From: an uncultured Collinsella sp.
Lineage (GTDB): Bacteria; Actinomycetota; Coriobacteriia; Coriobacteriales; Coriobacteriaceae
Assembly (NCBI GenBank): GCA_958427975.1
Contig: CAUAEH010000060.1
Span: 1 to 9,880, forward strand
DNA length: 9,880 nt
Direction: 5' to 3'
Shown here: piece by piece, positions 1 through 4,863 of the stretch
Layout of the letters: each line of letters begins with the position of its first letter
How positions within the stretch are numbered: position 1 is the stretch's first letter
The notes under the pieces: model-generated
Database searches by the model: none
What the model was told of the DNA's origin: nothing
The model's input: the letters and a program-made list of their open reading frames with translations, nothing else
Program-made: the position numbers and the translations under genes

Positions 1-152
1 CCCTCGCGGCCTAGTCGCTATTTAGGGCGTCCAAGATTTGGGACGCAGTTCACAACGTTCTAGCGGGCTTTTTGTTGCCGAAATCAATAGGATAGGCCTC
101 GCGCCCGCGCAAGCGTTCCATCGCGTTTCCCTAATTCATCTGGGAAAACAAC

Positions 153-166
153 TGCAAACGATTGCA
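153..166. promoter_or_regulatory. Candidate LacI-family operator (TGCAAACGATTGCA)
   Basis: The sequence reads as two 7-nt halves around a central CG, with one mismatch from perfect symmetry. The shape, AAnCGnTT in the centre flanked by TGC/GCA, is typical of operators bound by LacI/GalR-family proteins, including PurR- and CcpA-type sites. No LacI-family gene is in the window, so the binding protein would be elsewhere. The site is over 300 nt upstream of the likely PTS promoter, so it could serve a gene to the left instead. Confidence 0.4.
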
Positions 167-169
167 AGT

Positions 170-202
170 GACCGGTGAACGGTCGAAAACTACCGTTCAC
201 CG
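170..202. repeat. Composite dyad element, copy 1 (CGGTGAACGGT / ACCGTTCACCG)
   Basis: An exact 11-bp inverted repeat, CGGTGAACGGT at 173-183 and ACCGTTCACCG at 192-202, is separated by 8 nt. The left arm also lies inside a smaller dyad, GACCG-N5-CGGTC (170-184). A diverged second copy is at 388-422. The size and symmetry suggest a binding site for a dimeric or tetrameric regulator; the regulator is unknown. Confidence 0.5.
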
Positions 203-387
203 ATAATCTCAAAACTGGTTCTAACTGGTATTAAGTCAAAAAGACCAATTCACATATCTTCACAATGACCTGCAATTTTTCTACACGCTATTTTTAGCCG
301 CCCTGCGTTGTTTAGACACAGGAAAAGATCCGATCTTTTGCCAAAGCATTTCGGAACGGTTTCAAAACCGCAGGTAGAAGTGTTAAC

Positions 388-422
388 GACCGGTAAACGG
401 TCGATTTATCACCGTGAGCGGT
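388..422. repeat. Composite dyad element, copy 2 (GACCGGTAAACGGTC + ACCGTGAGCGGT)
   Basis: GACCGGTAAACGGTC (388-402) differs by one base from 170-184 and, like it, is followed by GA. Eight nt later comes ACCG-TGAG-CGGT (411-422), matching the place of the right arm in copy 1. The conserved two-part layout argues for a real regulatory element rather than chance. It lies about 50 nt upstream of the candidate -10 at 474, so a role in PTS operon control is plausible. Confidence 0.5.
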
Positions 423-470
423 GCAAAAACGTTTTACCGTATGAATCAACGAAAGCGACCTCTTCTGGGG

Positions 471-479
471 TGATATAGT
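471..479 (+). promoter_or_regulatory. Candidate promoter of the PTS operon (extended -10)
   Basis: TGATATAGT is an extended -10 (TG-n-TATAGT, with TATAGT at 474-479). No good -35 box is seen at 16-18 bp spacing, which extended -10 promoters can tolerate. Transcription would start near 485-487, placing the GntR-type operator at about +10 to +25 and giving a leader of roughly 140 nt before the agaF start at 626. Confidence 0.45.
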
Positions 480-496
480 GACAACAACACGTCACG

Positions 497-509
497 TGGT
501 TACTACCAG
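497..509. promoter_or_regulatory. GntR/HutC-type operator, PTS copy (TGGTTACTACCAG)
   Basis: The core TGGT-TACT-ACCA is an inverted repeat of the kind bound by HutC-subfamily GntR regulators such as NagR/DasR. The same 13 bases occur at 4790-4802 in front of agaS. Two more half-sites follow at once: ACCAGT (505-510) is mirrored by ACTGGT (520-525), and AACCA at 516-520 mirrors TGGTT at 497-501, so a second dimer could bind alongside. Its place just after the presumed transcription start suits repression. The regulator encoded at 4018-4749 is the natural candidate. Confidence 0.7.
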
Positions 510-572
510 TTTAGAAACCACTGGTCTTCAAAGTACGCTTTCTAAGAAGCTTTAAGGGCGAGCGCCCGCTGG

Positions 573-617
573 CTTCCGAAAATCATCGGACTCAGATCGT
601 ACACACCTTCGGAAGGG
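573..617 (+). promoter_or_regulatory. Leader hairpin masking the agaF ribosome-binding site, with a competing hairpin
   Basis: CTTCCGAA (573-580) is the exact reverse complement of TTCGGAAG (608-615), and the right arm contains the Shine-Dalgarno-like GGAAGGG (611-617) of agaF, 8 nt before the start codon. The same left arm can instead pair locally: TCCGA (575-579) with TCGGA (586-590) around a 6-nt loop. The two pairings exclude each other, so one hides the ribosome site and the other frees it. A GC-rich hairpin GGGC-GAGC-GCCC sits just upstream (556-567). No known riboswitch class is recognised. Confidence 0.4.
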
Positions 618-625
618 AAATTTGA

Positions 626-1069
626 ATGGTTGGCTTTATTCTTACCGGTCATGGACAGTTCGCACCCGGCCTCGCAAGCGCTATCGCTATGGTTGCTGGC
701 GACCAGCCCGCTTTTACCGTCGTTCCTTTTGAGGGCGACCAGGCTGCTTCCTACGGTGAGGATCTCCGCGCCGCTATTACCGCCATGCGCGAGGAGTGCG
801 ATGGCGTGCTCGTCTTTACCGACCTGCTTGGTGGCACCCCGTTCAACCAGGCGATGATGATTGCCCAGGATGTCGACAACGTCGAGGTTCTGACCGGCAC
901 CAACCTTCCCATGGTTATTGAGCTTCTGTTCCTCCGCGGCAACGCCACGCTCGCCGAGCTTGGCGAGCAGGCCGTGACCGTTGGCCAGACGGGCATCACC
1001 GCCCAGACGGTCGCATCCGTTGCCGGCTCCGACGAAGAGGATATCTTCGGCGACGAGGACGGCATCTAA
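626..1069 (+). CDS. agaF: PTS mannose-family EIIA component (AgaF-like)
   Basis: This is the cytoplasmic phosphocarrier that takes phosphate from HPr and passes it to EIIB. The 147-residue length matches stand-alone EIIA-Man family proteins. The N-terminus has the family pattern with the phospho-acceptor histidine at H9 (ILTGHGQFA), and the conserved DLLGGTPFN stretch follows in mid-protein. The C-terminus is an acidic tail ending EDGI. The start at 626 is set by GGAAGGG at 611-617. Its stop codon shares one base with the next start (TAATG at 1067-1071), so it is probably translationally coupled to the YajC-like gene. The assignment to GalNAc/galactosamine rather than mannose rests on neighbours (EIIB, AgaS, deacetylase), not on EIIA itself. 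Confidence 0.9.
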   Translation: MVGFILTGHGQFAPGLASAIAMVAGDQPAFTVVPFEGDQAASYGEDLRAAITAMREECDGVLVFTDLLGGTPFNQAMMIAQDVDNVEVLTGTNLPMVIELLFLRGNATLAELGEQAVTVGQTGITAQTVASVAGSDEEDIFGDEDGI

Positions 1070-1350
1070 TGGCCGATTTCGGAGCCAACGTCCTGAGCTC
1101 CTCGGTCGCCCTTTTAGGCCTGCTTGTCATCATGGGCTTGATTTACACCATCTGGTCGCAAATCAACATGAAGAAGAAGCAGAAGTACTTCAAGGAGCTG
1201 CACACCGAGCTCAAGCCGGGTCAAGAGGTTCTTTTCGCCGGCGGTATCTACGGAACCGTCAAAGGCATCGAAGGCGAGAAGGTCCAGATCAAAGTCCGAT
1301 CCGGAGCCGTCGTAGATGTTTCGCGTTACGCGATTCAGGAAATCAAGTAA
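1069..1350 (+). CDS. yajC: YajC-like small membrane protein inside the PTS operon
   Basis: A 93-residue protein with one membrane segment (about residues 12-29), a basic patch (KKKQK, 35-39) and a small C-terminal beta domain carrying the YajC signature GQEVLFAGGIYGTV (51-64). YajC is the accessory subunit of the SecDF translocon complex and is normally encoded next to secDF or tgt. Here it is coupled to agaF by a 1-nt overlap and lies between EIIA and EIIB genes, with no secD or secF in view. I infer a paralogue serving the PTS, perhaps helping insertion or assembly of EIIC/EIID, but this is not shown by sequence. The family call is firm; the role is open. Confidence 0.85.
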   Translation: MADFGANVLSSSVALLGLLVIMGLIYTIWSQINMKKKQKYFKELHTELKPGQEVLFAGGIYGTVKGIEGEKVQIKVRSGAVVDVSRYAIQEIK

Positions 1351-1386
1351 CTGTCGTCAGCAAATAACGAAAGGAAGCTGATCAAC

Positions 1387-1869
1387 ATGGCAGAACCCAA
1401 CATTCTTCTTACCCGCATCGATAACCGACTGGTTCATGGTCAGGTTGCCACCCAGTGGAACTCCACCCTGGGCTCCAACCTCATCCTCGTCGCCAACGAC
1501 GACGTGGCGTCCAACACCATGCGCCAGAACCTCATGAAGATGGCCGCTCCCGCCGGCGTCGCTACGCGTTTCTTCTCTCTGCAGAAGACCATCGACGTCA
1601 TTGGCAAGGCGAGCCCGCGCCAGAAGATCTTCATCGTGGCCGAAACACCGGAAGACGTGCTTACGCTCGTCAAGGGCGGTGTGCCTATAAAGAAGGTAAA
1701 CATCGGCAACATGCACATGTCGGAAGGAAAGCGCCAAGTCGCCACCTCCGTCGCAGTTAACGACGAGGATGTCGCTGCGTTTAAAGAGCTGCAGGAATTG
1801 GGGGTGGAGTTGGAGATCAGGCGCGTTCCGAGCACGCCTGTTGAGGACACGAGCAAGCTCTTCTCGTAA
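1387..1869 (+). CDS. agaB: PTS mannose/GalNAc-family EIIB component (AgaB/AgaV-like)
   Basis: Cytoplasmic EIIB of 160 residues, usual for the family. It receives phosphate from AgaF on H17, within RIDNRLVHGQV (10-20), and passes it to the sugar crossing EIIC/EIID. The N-terminal run PNILLTRIDNRLVHGQV, the conserved KGGVPIKKVNIGNMH region and the overall pattern are closer, from memory, to E. coli AgaB/AgaV (galactosamine and GalNAc systems) than to ManX-type EIIB. The start at 1387 is supported by AAGGA at 1371-1375, a rather long spacing of 11 nt. It follows the YajC-like gene by 36 nt; a 90-nt gap with a hairpin separates it from EIIC. Confidence 0.9.
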   Translation: MAEPNILLTRIDNRLVHGQVATQWNSTLGSNLILVANDDVASNTMRQNLMKMAAPAGVATRFFSLQKTIDVIGKASPRQKIFIVAETPEDVLTLVKGGVPIKKVNIGNMHMSEGKRQVATSVAVNDEDVAAFKELQELGVELEIRRVPSTPVEDTSKLFS

Positions 1870-1886
1870 TCCTCGTGATCCACGTT

Positions 1887-1906
1887 GTCAGGAGTGAAAC
1901 CCTGAC
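1887..1906 (+). other. Intercistronic hairpin between EIIB and EIIC genes
   Basis: GTCAGG (1887-1892) pairs exactly with CCTGAC (1901-1906) around an 8-nt loop. No T-run follows, so it is not an intrinsic terminator. It may be an RNA processing or stability element separating the soluble (EIIA/EIIB) from the membrane (EIIC/EIID) halves of the message; this is inference from position only. Confidence 0.3.
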
Positions 1907-1959
1907 GTTCTGTACGTGAAATCCAAAGTGCGTACATACATTTTGAAAGGAGGAGCAAG

Positions 1960-2760
1960 ATGGAATACTCGATCATCCAGATCGCTCTGGTCTTCGTCGT
2001 CACGTTCATCGCGGCAATCGACCAGTTTGACTTCCTCGAGTCTCTCTATCAGCCCATCGTCACCGGCGCCGTCATCGGTCTTATCCTTGGCGACCTCAAC
2101 ACCGGTCTTCTCGTGGGTGGTACCTATCAGCTCATGACGATCGGCAACATGCCGATCGGAGGCGCTCAGCCGCCTAACGCCGTCATCGGCGGCATCATGG
2201 CAGCCATTCTCGCTATCGCCACGGGCCTCGAGCCCAACGCGGCAGTCGGTCTCGCCATTCCGTTCGCTCTGCTTGGCCAGCTCGGCGTTACCCTGGTCTT
2301 CACGCTTATGTCCCCGCTTATGTCCACGGCCGATAACATGGCTCACAACGCGGACACCAAGGGCATCGAGCGCCTGAACTACTTCGCCATGGCTCTGCTC
2401 GGCCTGATCTTCGCTGTCGTCGTCACCCTGTTCTTCATCGCTGGCGCTACCATTGGTCAGACCATCGCTTCCGCCATCCCGACTTGGCTGCAGACCGGTC
2501 TGTCCGCTGCAGGCGGCATGATGCGCTTCGTCGGCTTCGCCGTCCTGCTCAAGGTTATGATGAACCGCGATATGTGGGGCTTCTTCCTCATGGGCTTTGG
2601 CCTCGCGCTCATCACCGTTGCCAACGATTCGCTGGCAACCCCTGCTCTGCTCATCCTCGCTCTCATCGGCTTCGGCATCGCTTTCTGGGACTTCCAGCAG
2701 CAGACCGAGCTGAAGGGTGCAGCTGTTTCTGACGGAGGTGACTTCGAAGATGGCATCTAA
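1960..2760 (+). CDS. agaC: PTS mannose/GalNAc-family EIIC membrane component (AgaC/AgaW-like)
   Basis: Membrane subunit of 266 residues, which forms the sugar path together with EIID. Nearly the whole length is hydrophobic, with multiple membrane segments. It carries the family hallmarks ILGDLNTGLLVGGTYQL and the NMPIGGAQPPNAVIGGI region near residues 62-80. The start at 1960 has an excellent Shine-Dalgarno, AAAGGAGG (1946-1953), stronger than those of the other PTS genes. The C-terminus is a soluble acidic tail ending EDGI. Its last 11 nt overlap the start of the EIID gene, implying coupled synthesis of the two partners. Specificity for GalNAc is inferred from the surrounding pathway. Confidence 0.9.
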   Translation: MEYSIIQIALVFVVTFIAAIDQFDFLESLYQPIVTGAVIGLILGDLNTGLLVGGTYQLMTIGNMPIGGAQPPNAVIGGIMAAILAIATGLEPNAAVGLAIPFALLGQLGVTLVFTLMSPLMSTADNMAHNADTKGIERLNYFAMALLGLIFAVVVTLFFIAGATIGQTIASAIPTWLQTGLSAAGGMMRFVGFAVLLKVMMNRDMWGFFLMGFGLALITVANDSLATPALLILALIGFGIAFWDFQQQTELKGAAVSDGGDFEDGI

Positions 2761-3832
2761 TGAGTATGTGATCCCGGAGCACTACGAGGATCTCACTCCT
2801 GCTCCGCAGCTTGACCAGAAGACCCTCAACAAGATGGCTTGGCGCTCCTGCTTCCTGCAGGCATCGTTCAACTACGAGCGCATGCAGGCCGCTGGCTGGC
2901 TCTACTCCATCATCCCCGGTCTGGAGAAGATCCACACCAACAAGAACGACCTCGCGGCTTCCATGAGCCACAACCTGGAGTTCTTCAACACCCACCCGTT
3001 CCTTGTCACCTTTGTTATGGGCATCGTGCTTTCGCTCGAGCAGAACAAGGTTGACATCCCCACGATCCGCGCCGTCCGCGTCGCCGCAATGGGCCCGCTC
3101 GGTGGTATCGGTGACGCCCTGTTCTGGCTGACGCTCGTGCCTATCACGGCCGGCATCACCTCCAACATGGCCATCAACGGCAACGCCGCTGCACCGATCA
3201 TCTTCCTGGTGATCTTCAACGTCGTCCAGTTCGCTCTGCGCTTCTGGCTCATGAACTGGTCCTACAAGCTTGGCACCAGCGCTATTGACGCTCTGACCGC
3301 CAACATGCAGGCCTTCACGCGTGCCGCTTCCATCATGGGCGTCTTCGTCGTCGGTTGCCTGGTCGTCACCATGGGTGGCACCCAGATCAACCTCCAGATC
3401 CCCAACGGCACCACCCGTGGTCTCTCCGCTACTACCGTGATCGTCTCCGAGAAGGAGGCCGAGAACTTCACCGGTATGGAGGGCATCGATACCGAGACCG
3501 CTGAGGCCGGTACCATCGCCATGACCGATAAGGACGGCAACGCCCTTACCGCTTCCGATGCCGACGGCAACGCTGTCGAGTGCGGCGTCACCGATCTGGG
3601 TAACGGCATGGAGTCCGTGACCTACGGCACCGTTACCGAGGATCCGGTCAACTTCTCTGTTGCCGACACCCTCAACACCATCGTCCCGAAGCTCGTCCCG
3701 CTTATGCTTACGCTGCTGCTTTACTACATGTTCGCTAAGCACAGCTGGACCCCGACCAAGGGCATTCTCCTGCTCTTCGTCCTTGGCATCCTGGGCGCTG
3801 GCCCGCTTGGTCTCTGGCCGAGCATCTGGTAA
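2750..3832 (+). CDS. agaD: PTS mannose/GalNAc-family EIID membrane component with an extra domain (AgaD-like)
   Basis: The partner of EIIC in the membrane complex. I choose ATG 2750 over the in-frame ATG at 2717 because GGAGGTG (2734-2740) sits 9 nt before it and the protein then begins MASNEY; the result is 360 residues. EIID proteins are usually about 260-305 residues. The surplus is a hydrophilic, acidic, Gly/Thr/Asp-rich stretch at about residues 221-298, between a membrane segment ending near VTMGG and the next starting at IVPKLVPL. The rest is ordinary EIID: an N-terminal helical part, the conserved RVAAMGPLGGIGDALFW motif and hydrophobic C-terminal segments ending at W360. It overlaps the EIIC gene by 11 nt. 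The frame is uninterrupted across the insert, so this is not a frameshift artefact. Confidence 0.9.
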   Translation: MASNEYVIPEHYEDLTPAPQLDQKTLNKMAWRSCFLQASFNYERMQAAGWLYSIIPGLEKIHTNKNDLAASMSHNLEFFNTHPFLVTFVMGIVLSLEQNKVDIPTIRAVRVAAMGPLGGIGDALFWLTLVPITAGITSNMAINGNAAAPIIFLVIFNVVQFALRFWLMNWSYKLGTSAIDALTANMQAFTRAASIMGVFVVGCLVVTMGGTQINLQIPNGTTRGLSATTVIVSEKEAENFTGMEGIDTETAEAGTIAMTDKDGNALTASDADGNAVECGVTDLGNGMESVTYGTVTEDPVNFSVADTLNTIVPKLVPLMLTLLLYYMFAKHSWTPTKGILLLFVLGILGAGPLGLWPSIW

Positions 3833-3840
3833 GGCTCTAG

Positions 3841-3885
3841 CTTGAGGGGTGTGTCCCTACGCGGCTCACACCCCGACCCCTTAAG
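3841..3885 (+). other. Two alternative hairpins just after the EIID gene
   Basis: GGGGTGTG (3846-3853) pairs exactly with CACACCCC (3867-3874). The overlapping CTTGAGGGGT (3841-3850) can instead pair with ACCCCTTAAG (3876-3885) with one G-U pair. The two folds compete for the same G-run. There is no T-run, and a true terminator follows at 3899. Protection of the 3' end of the PTS mRNA is a simple guess. Confidence 0.35.
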
Positions 3886-3898
3886 CCATGTGTATGTT

Positions 3899-3940
3899 AA
3901 AAGCCGCGTGCTCGAAAGAGCGCGCGGCTTTTGTTTTCTT
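3899..3940 (+). terminator. Intrinsic terminator of the PTS operon
   Basis: A 15-bp stem (3899-3913 with 3918-3932) closed by a GAAA tetraloop (3914-3917) contains a single G-U pair and is followed by TTTTGTTTTCTT. This is a textbook Rho-independent terminator. It separates the PTS operon from the regulator gene, so the regulator needs its own promoter or readthrough. Confidence 0.93.
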
Positions 3941-3962
3941 AATGATTCGGGTGTGGCAGACA

Positions 3963-3968
3963 GATAAT
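3963..3968 (+). promoter_or_regulatory. Weak candidate -10 box for the GntR regulator gene
   Basis: GATAAT lies 49 nt before the regulator start, after the upstream terminator. No convincing -35 box is present at normal spacing (TTAATG at 3939-3944 is the nearest). No copy of the TGGT-N4-ACCA operator is seen here, so self-regulation by the same site is not supported. Confidence 0.25.
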
Positions 3969-4017
3969 GCATAACACCCTAGGTAGTTAGCCGAATTCGA
4001 GCAAAAGGGAGGATAGG

Positions 4018-4749
4018 ATGGCGATCGGAGCGCGTAAGCAACCGCTGTACGATCAGCTGGTCGATATTCTGACCGAAAAGATTGACCATGAATATCGCGC
4101 CGGTGACATGATTCCTTCCGAGCGCGAACTTTCGGAGCGCTATGGTCTCTCGCGCACTACGGTACGCCTGGCTCTGCAGGAACTGGAGCGTTTAGGACTG
4201 GTGGTTCGGCAGCACGGTCGCGGTACCTTTGTGACCGACCGTTCGGCAAAAGCAACCAATCTTATGCAGTCCTACAGCTTTACCGAGCAGATGCGCGCGA
4301 TGGGTCGAGAACCCGAGACCACGATTCTCGAGTTTTGCGAGATGGAGGCCGATAAGAATCTGGCCGAGCATATGGGATTGCGCATCGGTGATCGCATTTT
4401 TAAGCTCAAGCGCCTTCGCTCTGCCGACAACATGCCCATGATGGTCGAACGCAGCTATCTACCGGTTCGTCAATTTCTGTCCCTAAAGCGACCGCTGCTG
4501 GAGCGTAAGCCGCTTTACGATGTGATTGAGCAGGACTTTCAGCAAAAGATTCGCGTGGCCGAAGAGGAGTTCTATGCGAGCATAGCCCGTCCCACCGATG
4601 CCCACGTTTTGGGAATTGTCGAGGGCTCGCCTGTGCTCGATTTGGTCAGGACTACGTATAACGAGTCAAACGAGGTAGTGGAGTACACACTCTCGGTTGC
4701 TCGTGCCGATCAGTTTAAATACAAGGTTTACCACCAGCGCAGTAACTAG
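4018..4749 (+). CDS. GntR-family (HutC/UTRA) transcriptional regulator, likely repressor of the GalNAc genes
   Basis: A 243-residue regulator with an N-terminal winged helix (about 9-72; IPSERELSERYGLSRTTVR is the classic GntR helix-turn-helix, and GRGTFV marks the wing) and a C-terminal UTRA ligand domain (about 86-235) as in NagR/DasR, which sense amino-sugar phosphates. ATG 4018 is preceded by GGGAGG (4007-4012). It stands between the PTS operon and agaS, both of which carry the same TGGT-N4-ACCA operator, the form expected for this subfamily. I infer that it represses both units and is released by a pathway intermediate such as GalNAc-6-P or GalN-6-P. E. coli AgaR is a DeoR-family protein, so this is a different regulator doing a comparable job. 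Confidence 0.9.
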   Translation: MAIGARKQPLYDQLVDILTEKIDHEYRAGDMIPSERELSERYGLSRTTVRLALQELERLGLVVRQHGRGTFVTDRSAKATNLMQSYSFTEQMRAMGREPETTILEFCEMEADKNLAEHMGLRIGDRIFKLKRLRSADNMPMMVERSYLPVRQFLSLKRPLLERKPLYDVIEQDFQQKIRVAEEEFYASIARPTDAHVLGIVEGSPVLDLVRTTYNESNEVVEYTLSVARADQFKYKVYHQRSN

Positions 4750-4789
4750 TGCTCGCATCGTTTCCATATGGTGATTCTTTGCATTTAAC

Positions 4790-4802
4790 TGGTTACTACC
4801 AG
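4790..4802. promoter_or_regulatory. GntR/HutC-type operator, agaS copy (TGGTTACTACCAG)
   Basis: Identical over 13 bases to 497-509. Here it occupies the -35 position relative to the -10 at 4819-4824, so bound repressor would block RNA polymerase directly, unlike the downstream placement at the PTS promoter. A further half-site, AACCAA (4805-4810), follows. Confidence 0.7.
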
Positions 4803-4818
4803 ATAACCAACCGAAGTG

Positions 4819-4824
4819 TATAAT
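4819..4824 (+). promoter_or_regulatory. Candidate agaS promoter (-10 TATAAT)
   Basis: A perfect TATAAT lies 39 nt before the agaS start. The -35 region coincides with the operator and is a poor match to TTGACA at 17-bp spacing. The resulting leader would be about 33 nt and contains the ribosome site AGAGG (4851-4855). Confidence 0.6.
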
Positions 4825-4863
4825 TGCACGTCAGAGGATTACTTCTAGAGAGAGGTATTAGAA

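Larger units (their letters stand above)
1..625. other. Gene-free control region upstream of the PTS operon
   Basis: I see no credible coding frame here on either strand. The stretch is AT-richer than the genes that follow. It contains a short dyad at 27-32/41-46 (GCGTCC/GGACGC) with no T-run behind it, a LacI-style palindrome (153-166), two related composite dyads (170-202 and 388-422), a 14-nt palindrome CGGTTT-CA-AAACCG (357-370), a 7-bp dyad AAAAGAT/ATCTTTT (323-339), the promoter, the GntR-type operator and the leader. A region this long may also hold the promoter of a divergent gene to the left of the window, which cannot be judged from here. Confidence 0.75.

Noticed and set aside
27..70. 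Possible terminator at the left edge (GCGTCC/GGACGC dyad, then a TTTTT at 69-73)
   Set aside because: The T-run is more than 20 nt from the dyad, and the GC-rich GCGGGC just before it has no pairing partner, so it is not a convincing intrinsic terminator.
213..229. Direct repeat AACTGGT (213-219 and 223-229) resembling half-operators
   Set aside because: The TGGT halves are in direct, not inverted, orientation and there is no facing ACCA at the right distance, so it does not match the operator form; probably chance in AT-rich DNA.
323..339. AAAAGAT/ATCTTTT dyad considered as a terminator
   Set aside because: AT-rich short stem with a 3-nt loop and no separate T-run; no gene upstream in view to terminate.
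2663..3742. Long minus-strand open frame opposite the EIID gene
   Set aside because: It mirrors the EIID gene, has low-complexity His/Asp/Gly/Val-rich composition typical of antisense reading of G/C-ending codons, and matches no family; the plus-strand protein is clear.
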